Source: Hanleya hanleyi (taxonomy: Eukaryota; Mollusca; Polyplacophora; Lepidopleurida; Hanleyidae). Taken from it: 64,000 bases of DNA. The stretch's first letter is position 1; each line of letters opens with the position of its first letter. This document shows, piece by piece, positions 1 to 9,578 of the stretch. Location of the stretch: contig JAVTVY010006821.1 of the NCBI GenBank assembly GCA_036873755.1, positions 186,001 through 250,000 of the forward strand. Reading direction: 5' to 3'. Both the position numbers and the translations under genes were made by a program. Under the pieces are notes generated by a model. The model did not search any database and was not told the DNA's origin. It worked only from the letters and a program-made list of their open reading frames with translations.

Positions 1-1641
1 AACACGTTGCATAAATAGCAACATCTCCAGAACACTATCCATGACTTTGGGAAGAACCGTAAGAGGAGCTGATTTAACTGCCTTGGAAATCTGACTCAAA
101 TCCCGATCACGTTTGGGCGGTTTAACGGGTAAGATGTTATCATGAATCTCATATTGAAATGGAAAATGGGGCTTCTTAAACTTGTTGTCGTCCTCCAATT
201 GACGATCAAACTTCTCTAAATTAGACTCCCAAGCTGGTGACGGAGCGGATGAGATAGGTGATTTACGCGACGTACGCGCGAACGCGGTAGAAGCCGCCGT
301 CGGACATCTAATTCGAGAAGAAGAGACAGCATTCGAAGAAACAGGCATATCCGGAACAAGCGCCAAAAGCGCCTTCATTTTATCCGGAAAGAACATCATA
401 GACGAATCATCCGAACTCTCCGCTGAAGAGGAGGAATCATGATCATTAGACGCAATCGTCGAAACCGGTGTGGGTGAACGAGAGATGTGACGTCGACGAG
501 AGGTTGATAAATCGTAATCAACCGATTGATCAAGAAATGGAGTCTGCGACTGACGAACTTGGCGACCTTGATGAGAAGGTGAGACAGAACGATGTGGCAA
601 ACGGCGTGGAGGCGTACGAGAACGTCGAACAGAAGTACGAGAACGGCGTACCGGAGAACGGGAAGGCCGTAAAATAGTACTAGGACGAACCGGTGAACGA
701 GATCTACGAACAGGAGAACGAGACCGTCGAACAGGTGAATGAGAATGACGTACGGGCGAATACAAACGGCGATGCGGCGTAACAGAACGTCGCGGAGAAA
801 CAAAACTCCGTACAGGCGAACGAGAACGTGAACGGCGTTGCGGTGTACATGAGCGTCGTTTAGAAGCACGGGAACGACGATGTGACGGATCAACATACGT
901 AGCAACCGGAGATCGTAAGTCCGCAATTTGAACATTCAAAGTCGGGTCCGAACGACCCTCCATAGAACGAAAGACAGATTTAGATAAACCAGCTTTAGAT
1001 TTACCCCGTAAAGGTGAAATTGCCACACGACGATGTTTATTTCCTTTGGAAGAGACGGCATGTGATAAACCGATTGACAAAGGAGAATGAGAAATAACCT
1101 GCGGCGAAGTAGCATTCTTTTGTCCGATGGAGACAATGGATCGCTCCGGTAAAACCGACCTGGCTCTAGAGGCCTTTGTTGAGCTGAACAATGGAACCGG
1201 TTTGACAGGGACTCCAGACAACGCAATACCGGTAGAGGTCAGACTGTCTAGAAGTTGAATATTATCTTCTTGTAGGACGGTCCCACTCGGTGGAATATTT
1301 ACAGACGCCGATGAAACTGGACTTTGAAATCTATGTGACAAATCTAAACCAACACCGTCGAGATCCTCGTTGGATTTCATGTCATTTACAAGCGCAATTT
1401 CTAAAAGCCGTCTATCGACCTCCGATAGTGTAGAGTCCTCAGACGCACGCAACAAATAAGCACGACGGACCTGGGCATATTTCTTCCAGGTAGCCGAATC
1501 CCATAACAAACACTCCGCACACGTGGCTTGGCGATAGCACAAATCTTTACAAGCAAAACAAACCGTGTGGGCGTCCAAACGGGACAAAACTTGCCCACAC
1601 GCACGACAAGAATTAGAAATCGGAACAGAAACCTCAGACAT
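1..1641 (-). CDS. DIRS A Gag-like protein (partial, 547 codons visible)
   Basis: An ATG at 1641 opens a frame that stays open to the window edge. The N terminus has a cysteine-rich motif (SCRACGQV, CFACKD, CAECLLWD) shared with element B, followed by a Ser/Arg-rich central region with repeated [13 protein letters not shown]. Further on is a conserved [13 protein letters not shown] motif and [14 protein letters not shown]. It is homologous to element B gag along its length. The putative role is binding element RNA; no assigned enzymatic domain is visible. Confidence 0.85.
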   Translation of the reverse strand, partial: MSEVSVPISNSCRACGQVLSRLDAHTVCFACKDLCYRQATCAECLLWDSATWKKYAQVRRAYLLRASEDSTLSEVDRRLLEIALVNDMKSNEDLDGVGLDLSHRFQSPVSSASVNIPPSGTVLQEDNIQLLDSLTSTGIALSGVPVKPVPLFSSTKASRARSVLPERSIVSIGQKNATSPQVISHSPLSIGLSHAVSSKGNKHRRVAISPLRGKSKAGLSKSVFRSMEGRSDPTLNVQIADLRSPVATYVDPSHRRSRASKRRSCTPQRRSRSRSPVRSFVSPRRSVTPHRRLYSPVRHSHSPVRRSRSPVRRSRSPVRPSTILRPSRSPVRRSRTSVRRSRTPPRRLPHRSVSPSHQGRQVRQSQTPFLDQSVDYDLSTSRRRHISRSPTPVSTIASNDHDSSSSAESSDDSSMMFFPDKMKALLALVPDMPVSSNAVSSSRIRCPTAASTAFARTSRKSPISSAPSPAWESNLEKFDRQLEDDNKFKKPHFPFQYEIHDNILPVKPPKRDRDLSQISKAVKSAPLTVLPKVMDSVLEMLLFMQRV

Positions 1642-1803
1642 AACTAATGTAAGAAGAATTTCCCGAAAAAGAAACACAAGTCAATCAAAAAGGATATAAC
1701 CGGCGGTTACAACAACAACACAGCTGTATTGCTTTAACACTTCCTTGATGTGCACTACACGAGTACAAACAGGAGAAAGAGGATGTGAATGGCGTGAGCA
1801 GAG

Positions 1804-1811
1804 CTTATATA
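1804..1811 (-). promoter_or_regulatory. TATA box of DIRS A
   Basis: On the minus strand the terminal repeat reads TATATAAG about 165 bp upstream of the gag ATG, the same position as the TATAAAAG box of element B. Inferred promoter for the genomic transcript. Confidence 0.5.
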
Positions 1812-1972
1812 GTAACCTCACTGGGATGAAAGAGAGAGCTCCCCTAGGGGCAGATAACTCCCCAGGGGGAGACAACTTTTGGTTTTAACTTCCGTTTTTA
1901 ACAGTTTGTATTGCTCTTCCTAATGGAGATTAGGCATAAGCAAAGCAGGTTTACGATTTGGGTAATAAATAT

Positions 1973-2940
1973 CTGCGTTTGTAACACCGGGTGCTTGTTA
2001 CCAGCGCATGGCCATACCTTTCGGCATGAAGAATGCTCTGACCAGTTTTCAACGCTTAATTAATCTGGTCATAACCGGACTGGAGCATTATGTTGCATAC
2101 ATCGATGAAGTGCTGGTGTATGTGGACACTTGGGATGACCATCGGAGACATCTTAGTTATTTGACAGCCTTGCTGAGGGGAACATGATAAACCTGCAAAA
2201 AAGTTAGTTGGCTCAGGCTCAGGTCACCTTTCTGGGTTGGTTGGTTGGTTGGTTGTTTGAAGTTTAACGTCGCACCTAACCTTATTGGTTACACGGCGAC
2301 GCACCTATCTGGGTCATGTGGTGAGCCAAGGTCAAGTACTACAACGTGAAGCTAAGATCAAAGAGATTGTGGATTTTCCTGTTTCCAGTTTTAAAAGGGA
2401 GTTACTGGAAATGAGTAAGTTTGTAGAAAATTTCAGTGAACTTGTTACCCCTCTGACCAATCTTCTGAAAAAGAATGTCAAATTCATTTGGTCAGAGTCA
2501 TGTCAAAGTGCCTTTGAAAAACTCAAAGCCATTTTGAGCAATGAACCGGTGTTAGCTGCTCCAAACTTTTCTAATCCATTCAAGGTAGCTATAGATGCTA
2601 GCGACATGGGGCTTGGAGCTGTATTGCTTCGGGAGGATGAAGCTGGAGTGAACAAACCTGTGAGTTATTACTCTAAGAAACTCAATAAACACGAACAGGC
2701 ATATTCAACCATTGAAAGGTAAACATTGAGTCTTGTATTGGCTTTGCAACATTTCAAAGTGTATGTAACCAAGAGCTCTGGTGATGTAATTGTATACACT
2801 GATCACAATTCATTGGTTTTCTTCTAGAAATTCAGAACCAAGAGTCAAAGATTGCTTCGCTGTTCCAGCGATATGCTTTGAAAATTGTACATGTTGCTGG
2901 TAGAAATTATATAATTGCTGATGCACTGTCAAGAGTATAA
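1973..2940 (+). pseudogene. Ty3/gypsy pol fragment (RT and RNase H)
   Basis: Translation from 1999 gives YQRMAIPFGMKNALTSFQ and AYIDEVLVY. The latter is the RT active-site region with the second Asp of YIDD replaced by Glu. A further open stretch (2285-2722) has FIWSESCQSAFEKLK, the RNase H DASDMGLGAVLL, and SYYSKKLNKHEQAYSTIE. It then stops and continues as VIVYTDHNSLVFF and ADALSRV. Multiple stops and an insertion at 2235-2298 show it is dead. No integrase is visible. Confidence 0.88.
2232..2298 (+). mobile_element. Short insertion in the gypsy RT, flanked by a near-perfect 13-bp duplication
   Basis: CACCTTTCTGGGT before and CACCTATCTGGGT after flank about 65 bp with a TTGG microsatellite and GTTTAACGTCGC...ACGGCGACG. 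The flanking duplication within a coding frame suggests a target-site duplication of a small retroposon. Its family is not certain. Confidence 0.5.
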
Positions 2941-3280
2941 TTTTAATGGACTTTACCTTCACTGTAAATTTGCTTTACGTTGTGTAGATAAAGTAGTTGT
3001 TTTTATTTTATTGCAGCAGTAATTTGTCAACATATTTACACTTTGACAATAAAAGCTCCTTCTGCACCGAGTGTGTATTCTATTTTTGGCATATTACTGT
3101 GGTGAATTTTCCAGCAAGTGCTAGAGTGAACAGGCAAGTCCTGGAATGTTCCAGGCAGTTGTTTACCAGGTTAGACAGAACCACCTCTCTAAAATATAGG
3201 TAAAAAAGGGAGTTTTTGTTCAATACAGTCAAGCATATATCAAATGAAGAGACATCCGCCACAACTGCTTATAATCCAAT

Positions 3281-3500
3281 ATGGCTGACGGCGGCCATAT
3301 TAGACTACGCACATTGCTGGAAAACAATCCCAACCGTCCTCTTGCCAATGTCAAGGCACACCCCAAGTTTGAAGTTGATCGGTTAAATCGTTCACGAGTT
3401 ATTGTCCAGACAAGAAAATCTTACGGAATTACGGAATCACGGAATTACGGACACCGGTGTTTCTAAGTCCCCCCCCCTCCCCCTACTTAGTAGCGGGGGA
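3281..3500. other. Short palindromic repeat remnant
   Basis: CTACTTAGTAGCGGGG with preceding C-runs forms a short palindrome, and TTACGGAATTACGGAA-type direct repeats precede it. The same CTACTT(A/C)GTAG palindrome recurs at 26.25-26.33 kb. The surrounding 2.9-3.6 kb holds no recognisable gene. Confidence 0.4.
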
Positions 3501-3572
3501 CAATAATTTGACATATCGCGTGCGAAAAATATGTCGGAAGAACAAAAATATTCTGAACAAAAACAAACGGCT

Positions 3573-4115
3573 TCAAGCCATTCTGGCTTTGAAACCTAAT
3601 AATAATCTGAACAATAATAAAAGTCTTCCAATTTTCAGTGGAAGCCTAGTAATATAGAGTTTTTGATAGCAAAAACTGTATGAATCCCTGTGTACCTGTT
3701 GATCGTCTCTTCCCATCTGTGACCAAGCAGATTCCGAGGATGAGGATGGGTGGATGGCAATCCAAACAGCCTTGTGATATGAATAATACGTTCCATGGAC
3801 ACCAAATTGTATATCTGTGAGTTTAAAATTGGTGAAAATCTGGTCAATGGTTGTCCTAAGATCTGTGGTTGGGGTGTGGATTATGGGAAAGAGCCCACGC
3901 TCTTGCAAGAAGTGGTTTATCTTGGCTGTTTCAGCAGAGTTGACAGCAAAGTCATTGTTGAAGTCTCCAAGTAGAACAACATTATTCTCTGAACAGTGGT
4001 TCCTTAGTGGTGTAGAGAGGCCATCAATGAGACTGGCAATAGGAACGGAAGGTGGTCTGTATACAGTAAAGCACAGTGACTGATGTACTATCCTGAAGTC
4101 TGGCCAATGAGACAA
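3573..4115 (-). pseudogene. Endonuclease/exonuclease/phosphatase domain relic (non-LTR or Helentron type)
   Basis: The reading frame contains FTVYRPPS, NNVVLLGDFNNDF, FPIIHTPTTDLRTTIDQIFT and HKAVWIAI. These are the ordered motifs of the APE-like endonuclease domain found in non-LTR retroelements and at the C terminus of some Helentron proteins. The catalytic GDFN is present and the final SDH-like motif is changed to YHKAVW. No reverse transcriptase or helicase is seen next to it, so it is a fragment. Confidence 0.7.
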
Positions 4116-4504
4116 GGATCTCTATTTTTGCGCTATTCTCTGTTGTGCATGTATTTTACCTTTAAAGATGTGTCCAGGGTTAGCAGACAGTGATGTACAT
4201 GTAGGCCACACATACAAGCAAATAGCCTTTATGCTAGTATGCTTCAGATGGAATCTCACACACTTTGAATATCAGTTGGAGAGAAAATATGCCTATTGAC
4301 AGCAATAGTTGCATAATACATGTAGCTGCACAATATGATAATTATGGCTGGGGCAGATAACATTCAGTGTTGTCATGCATAGTACATGTAAACATCAGTG
4401 AAACAGGGTTTAGGTTATGCCCTGAAACATATATTAAAGCATAGCCTCATTGGCGTAGTAATTTCCTGGGCACATTAAATGCTGGTAATGACACAAAACA
4501 TCCA

Positions 4505-5620
4505 ATGGGCTTGTGGTTCAGCACCCAACAATCCTGTAAGCCAAATCTGAAGTCTCTAGCTGGAGCGGTTTGGCTTACATCACTTTCACATCGTCAAATA
4601 GACATTTTCTGTGATATTGCCATGGAAACCACAAAAATCATCACAATATACCCAAATTTGATAGGCTTGTGGTTGACTACCCAACAATAGTACATAGCAA
4701 ATATGAAATCTCTAGAAGCAATGTACAGTTTGGCTTCTGAGCCATTTAGCTGAGACGGTCAATGGCTTCTATTGTGTTCACATCGCCATATGGACATTTT
4801 GTGTTACATTGCCATGGAAACCGCAAAAATCATCACGATGTGCCCAACTTTGATAAGCTTGAGGTTGACCAGCCAACAATGCTACAGAGCAAACGGTTAG
4901 GCTTCTATCGCGTTCACATCGTCATATGGACATTTTCTGTGACGTTGCCATGGAAACAGCAAAATACATCACAAAGTACCCCAAATCCAATAGGCTTGTG
5001 GTTGACCACCCAACAATCCTGCATGCCAAATTTGAAGTCCCTAGCTGAGACGGTCAATGGCTTCTATCGCGTTCACATCACCATATGGACATTTTGCATT
5101 ACGTTGCCATGGAAACCACAAAAATCATCAGAATGTGCCCAACTTTGATAAGCTTGAGGTTGACCACCCAACAATGCTACAGAGCAAATTTGAAATCTCT
5201 AGGTAAAACGGTTAGGCTTCTATCGCGTTCACATCGTCATATGGACATTTTGCATGACGTTGCCATGGAAGCCACAAAAATCATCACCATGTACCCCAAA
5301 TCCAATAGGCTTGTGGTTGACCACCCAACAATCCTGCATACCAAATTTGAAGTCCCTAGCTGAAACTGTTTGGCTTTTATCGCGTTCACATTGCCATATG
5401 GACATTTTACATGACATTGCCATGGAAACCACAAAAATCATCGCAATGTGCCCAAATTCTATAGACTTGTGGTTGGCCACCCAACAATCCCGTGCACCAA
5501 ATTTGAAGTCTCTAGAGGCAACAGTTTGGCTTCTAGACCGGTCACAAGAATTGCTGACGACTGACGACCGGACGTACATGCCAACGACAAGACCCCGCAG
5601 CCTAATAGGCTGAGGGGTAA
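4505..5620. repeat. ~158-bp tandem array with terminal hairpin
   Basis: Units carrying GTGGTTGACCACCCAACAAT, TATGGACATTTTGC and CCATGGAAACCACAAAAATC repeat about every 158 bp (starts near 4985, 5143, 5300 and 5458; earlier units are truncated). The right end has a CCCC...CAGCCTAATAGGCTG...GGGG hairpin at 5593-5617. The architecture matches the arrays at 9.7, 35.8 and 51.6 kb. Confidence 0.85.
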
Positions 5621-6384
5621 AACTAATAGAAACCATCTCGTTCATCATGATGCAAAATACAAAAATCAAGCTTCACAGATTTCTAATTTGTAACAGCATA
5701 GTTTACAGGTCACGATGACAGCCTGCAACCCCAAACAGATATCGCTGTTTGGATACAAAAATGAATTATAATTGCATGGCTTGGGGGCACAGTGGCATGG
5801 AACCTGGACCTTAAAAACAATATACAGAACATGTGGTTTGGTTCTCCGTTGCTCAGACATCCGAGTATGCCTGAACTTCCATATCAAATAACATCTTACA
5901 AATGTTTAGAAACAATCTGTCACCCCAACAGTGTTTATTAATGTGCATATAGAAACCAACAACTGTCATTAGTGTGATTTTATAAATGTTCTGTTGTTTA
6001 TTCATTATTTTTGCTTAATCAAGTACAAAAGTATGATATATAATGTAGCACTGTTTTCGATTATTTGCACTTTTCAACATTTTGACAAACACAGGTGGAG
6101 TCTCTTATATAGCAAATGAACCACTTTAATATTAGACCGTACACATCAGTAAAATATACCATCAGGCCTGCAAGTGATAAATAATATAGTATATCAAGCT
6201 ACACACATTCATTCTGTGGTTCAAGTAATCTCATCTCTTTTGAAGCAGGGCAGATACAGATATGTCAGACAATTATTCGAATGGGTTCAATTCATGTGAT
6301 ATGGGCTCCAAATAATTTGCATATTGCAATGGCCACTGTGTGAGAAGGACCCATTATAGTACTTCATTACTGAGTTTCAACTAG
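5621..6384. other. No recognisable feature
   Basis: AT-rich sequence with no supported gene. Short ORFs here are random. Confidence 0.5.
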
Positions 6385-6655
6385 TTAATGTGATCGTAAA
6401 CCCTCAAGTAAAGTTTCCATTCAATGAAAGACCATTGCAAACAGTGTGGGAAAATTTTTAATTTAATTTTTTACGATTTTATTACACAGAGTAAACTGCA
6501 ATTAAAGCATGGTATTCTGTTGATGAAACATGCACATTGGAACAGTGAGTCTGTGTTGAAACTCAAAGTATACATACCTGAAGCTTGAATCAAGCACTGG
6601 AAAGTGCATACAAAGTTTGATGGAAACTTTACTTGAGGGTTTACGATCACTTTAA
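6385..6655. mobile_element. TTAA-flanked MITE with 31-bp perfect TIRs
   Basis: The terminal inverted repeat 6390-6420 is the exact reverse complement of 6620-6650, and TTAA flanks both sides (6385-6388 and 6652-6655). A TTAA target duplication is the hallmark of piggyBac-type transposition. The interior (about 200 bp) is non-coding. Confidence 0.8.
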
Positions 6656-6659
6656 AGTT

Positions 6660-6935
6660 AGTAAACCTAACAATAAATGTGACAATGTAAAATAGTCTAT
6701 ATACATTCCTTTTTACAAGCTTTCGGAGAAAACTATCATCTTCTGTTTTAATAGTGCTACTGTGTTAAATAAATACAAGTGTCTTGATACCTCCTTGTAA
6801 TTGCCACTACCCGAGGATGAGGATAAGTTAATTGCCACTACCCGAGGATGAGGATAAGTTTCCTCGAAAGCTTGTAGAAATGAATGTATATAGCCTATTT
6901 TACATTGTCAAGTTCATTGTAGGTTCAGTAAAACC
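6660..6935. mobile_element. Foldback/MITE-like inverted repeat
   Basis: GACAATGTAAAATAG (from about 6680) pairs with CTATTTTACATTGTC (to about 6910), and the pairing extends imperfectly to about 70 bp on each side. The interior has a direct duplication of CCACTACCCGAGGATGAGGA. Confidence 0.65.
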
Positions 6936-7154
6936 TCTCCATACCAGAAAATATGTTAACTTTAATTAGTACTACAAATGTATGTAATTGTAGATGGTAT
7001 CATGCTTCAATTAGCACTGTCATGCACTTTCTGAATGTGAGTACGATTTCACATCAACATCATCTATCAAGCCAATTAAAGCACTTGGTACAAATTAATG
7101 AGTAGCATGGTACTATTTACATAATGGGAATGGTGATTCTAGAATATTTACAAC

Positions 7155-7601
7155 TTGTACACAACGAAAAGACAAACATTCAGCATTTACACCATGGTGG
7201 ACTCAAATGGATTGAAGACAGCATTACTGCATAGGATGTTAAGGTCTTCTGGGATGTCTGCCCTCCCATTTCCAATGAATATGAATGTTTCTTTGCAGTA
7301 TAATAAATTGTTCTTGAAATCACTTCATGGGAATTCTGTAAACGACTCGGACATTCTGCAGAGTTTGTACATTGGTACCAGAAGAATTATTGAGTCGGAT
7401 ATACATGTACACCATAATCAACTTTTCCCTGATATAAAGGACATGGCCAATTTTAGTGAAGTTTTGGCCCCCATGAAGTGCGTTTTGAAAAGCCAAAATG
7501 AAATATTATGTAAGACATTTCTCAATAGCTTACAGAACATTATCTTGTCGTATGCTCCAAGTGTTTCTCAGTCACTGTGTGTTTTGAATTACAGCATCTA
7601 G
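7155..7601 (+). CDS. Unrecognised 148-codon ORF
   Basis: An ATG-to-TAG ORF convergent with CABIN1, starting MYTTKRQTFSIYTMVDSNGL. I recognise no domain and see no splice context or promoter. It could be a chance ORF or a decayed transposon piece. Confidence 0.15.
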   Translation: MYTTKRQTFSIYTMVDSNGLKTALLHRMLRSSGMSALPFPMNMNVSLQYNKLFLKSLHGNSVNDSDILQSLYIGTRRIIESDIHVHHNQLFPDIKDMANFSEVLAPMKCVLKSQNEILCKTFLNSLQNIILSYAPSVSQSLCVLNYSI

Positions 7602-7664
7602 AAGTAGTGTATTTGTGCAAAATTGTCTATTTTGAAGTGATAACAGCACCCTTTTCTATCCGTA

Positions 7665-7925
7665 ATCAAAAGAAACCAGACCAGAACCAAGATAAATTTT
7701 AGCCCAAATTTATTGTCGTGTCAATAGTTAGCCGTTACCCAAAATGGTTTGGTTCTGGAGTGGATTCATATGTTTACAGAGAATTAGAGTCAATATTGAA
7801 GCCAGTCCAGAACCAAGATAAAATTTACCCCTGAATTATTGTCTTTTCAATAGTTAGCTTTTACCCAAAACAGTTTTGGTTCTGGACTAGATTCATGTTT
7901 ACAAGAGTCAATATTGGCTTCAATA
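7665..7925. repeat. Two-copy ~135-bp tandem duplication
   Basis: CCAGAACCAAGATAAA, CAATAGTTAGC and TTTGGTTCTGGA occur in the same order in both halves (7665-7798 and 7799-7925). Each half also has partial inverted symmetry, with CCAGAACCAA against TTGGTTCTGG. Confidence 0.7.
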
Positions 7926-7929
7926 CACA

Positions 7930-8142
7930 CCCTCACAATTATTTGACCTCAATTTTGGTACATGTGACACATTGTCTCCCACTAACGTAGCCCCTAGCAC
8001 ATCAAATTGTGTTTTTTAATGATTTTCTGATTTCGAGGTCACAGTGAATTTGACCTCAATGTTAGTATGTGACACATCGTTTCCCTAAATATATCTACTG
8101 AGACAGAAGTTGTAATTTTTAATGGGGCATGTATAGATTACT
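7930..8142. repeat. Diverged units of the TTGACCT-type repeat
   Basis: TTTGACCTCAATTTTGGTAC and GTGACACATCGTTTCCC recall the array at 52.3-53.5 kb, showing a dispersed family. Confidence 0.5.
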
Positions 8143-8484
8143 GATTATGGAGATAACTCAGATGACGATCCTGGATACTTGAGTGACTGAGTCAGTAAGT
8201 GTAGATCATTGATTATGGATATGACTCAAATGACGATCCTGGCTACTTGAGTGTCTGAGTCAGTAAGTGGAGATCATTTATTATGGAGAGGACTCAGATG
8301 ACGATCCTGGCTACTTGAGTGTCTGAGTCAGTAAATGTAGATCATTGATTATGGAGAGGACTCGGACGATGATCCCGGAGACTCGAGTGACTGAGTCAGT
8401 TAAGTGTAGATCATTGATTATGGAGAGGACTCAGACGATGATCCCGGAGACTCGAGTGACTGAGTCAGTAAGTGTAGATCATTG
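8143..8484. repeat. 68-bp tandem array spanning CABIN1 stop codon and 3' UTR
   Basis: Five units start at about 8143, 8211, 8279, 8347 and 8416, with GATTATGGAGA as a landmark. The CABIN1 TAA (8420-8418) lies inside the right-most unit, so the end of the protein is array-encoded. Because 68 is not a multiple of three, copy-number changes that reach the coding unit would alter the C terminus. Confidence 0.85.
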
Positions 8485-9578
8485 ATCAGTTTGTCAGGAT
8501 CAGATATGACTATTGGATCATCTAAGTCAGAGTCATTCAGTTCAATTGTATAATTCAGTAGGTCAGACAGAGAAGTGTCATGACTGTCATCACTATCATC
8601 TATGACAATAGGATCATCAGCATTATTACTGGACACATCACTACCTGCCACAGCAGATGACTGAACAAACCTGGCCTGTTCACTGGGAAAACCTGCTTTA
8701 GAAGTGCTAAAAACAGGTAGAGTCTGGTTCCCCGGAATAGAGGATTTCACCCCTGTTGAAACTGGGTTTGTTGAGCTCGAGACTGGCCTGGCCTGGTTTC
8801 CAGGGCCAACTGGCCTCATGACTACAGAAACTGGCTGAACCCGGCTTCCAGATGACACTGGTTTTGTCATCCCTATTTTTGTAGGTGATGAAACTGGTCT
8901 TGGTTGGTTCTCAGGTATAACTGGTTTTGTAATAGTGGTCGGCCGAGGCTGGCTGCCAGACACCATTTGAGTTTGTCTGGGTATACCGTCAGTGAACTTG
9001 GCCTTGATATTTCCCTCTATCACATGTGATTGTTTGATAACTCGGTTCACATCAGACAGAATTTGGCTAGGCTGCTTCACCATTCGACTCAACAAGGACT
9101 CACTGGATTGATCTTGTCCTAATTGCATTTTACTGACCAGTTTAACTGATATTGGTACCTCACTGACACTGCCAGTACACACAGGTGTTCCTGCTTTGTG
9201 AAGGTTCGAGACTGGGCTGCCAGAGGTGTACATGTAGCCAGGTTTAGCCGTTGAAGCCAGTTTGCTGGAACCTGGTTGGTGTGGTATTTTGGTTACTGCA
9301 GACACAGTTACATTTCTGTTGGTGGTAGACAAGTCGACAGCACCAGCTGATGATACAGTGGAAGTGCCAATTTTAGGTTTGCTGCCCAAAGACTGGTTCA
9401 TCACTGCTGGACCAGCTCTGGATGAACCCGTCTGACTGGGATGGGAAAGAGATCTCTGAAACATTCCGGTTTCTCCTTGATTCATTGGCTGTGAGAGGTC
9501 CTGTGACCGGTCATGTGATGGGGAGAGGAAGCCTGATTTATTAGACATTTGCCGAGGTGATCCAAAGGTGGTCAATGC
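8418..9578 (-). CDS. cabin1: CABIN1 exon 28 (terminal coding exon)
   Basis: The acceptor is CTCGTTTTCAG and the exon encodes 386 residues before a TAA. It is rich in Ser, Pro, Thr and Val, with repeated PVSS and VIPGNQ-like phrases, and ends in an acidic tail. Two SUMO-interaction-like cores, PIVIDDSDD and PIVISDPD, precede the end. The last 20-odd residues are encoded by the first unit of a 68-bp tandem array whose other units lie in the 3' UTR. The acidic end is reminiscent of the acidic vertebrate C terminus, but the sequence is not alignable by eye. Placement as the terminal exon rests on phase, splice site and position. Confidence 0.85.
   Translation of the reverse strand, partial: ALTTFGSPRQMSNKSGFLSPSHDRSQDLSQPMNQGETGMFQRSLSHPSQTGSSRAGPAVMNQSLGSKPKIGTSTVSSAGAVDLSTTNRNVTVSAVTKIPHQPGSSKLASTAKPGYMYTSGSPVSNLHKAGTPVCTGSVSEVPISVKLVSKMQLGQDQSSESLLSRMVKQPSQILSDVNRVIKQSHVIEGNIKAKFTDGIPRQTQMVSGSQPRPTTITKPVIPENQPRPVSSPTKIGMTKPVSSGSRVQPVSVVMRPVGPGNQARPVSSSTNPVSTGVKSSIPGNQTLPVFSTSKAGFPSEQARFVQSSAVAGSDVSSNNADDPIVIDDSDDSHDTSLSDLLNYTIELNDSDLDDPIVISDPDKLINDLHLLTQSLESPGSSSESSP

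Larger units (their letters stand above)
1..1972 (-). mobile_element. DIRS-type retrotransposon A, right-hand part
   Basis: The right end (to AATAAATAT at 1972) is homologous to the right end of element B, including GGCATAA, CAAAGCAGGT and the nested CCCCAGGGGGAG palindromic block. The element continues off the left edge with its gag frame open. It abuts a Ty3/gypsy fragment from 1973, so it may have inserted into or beside it. Confidence 0.85.
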
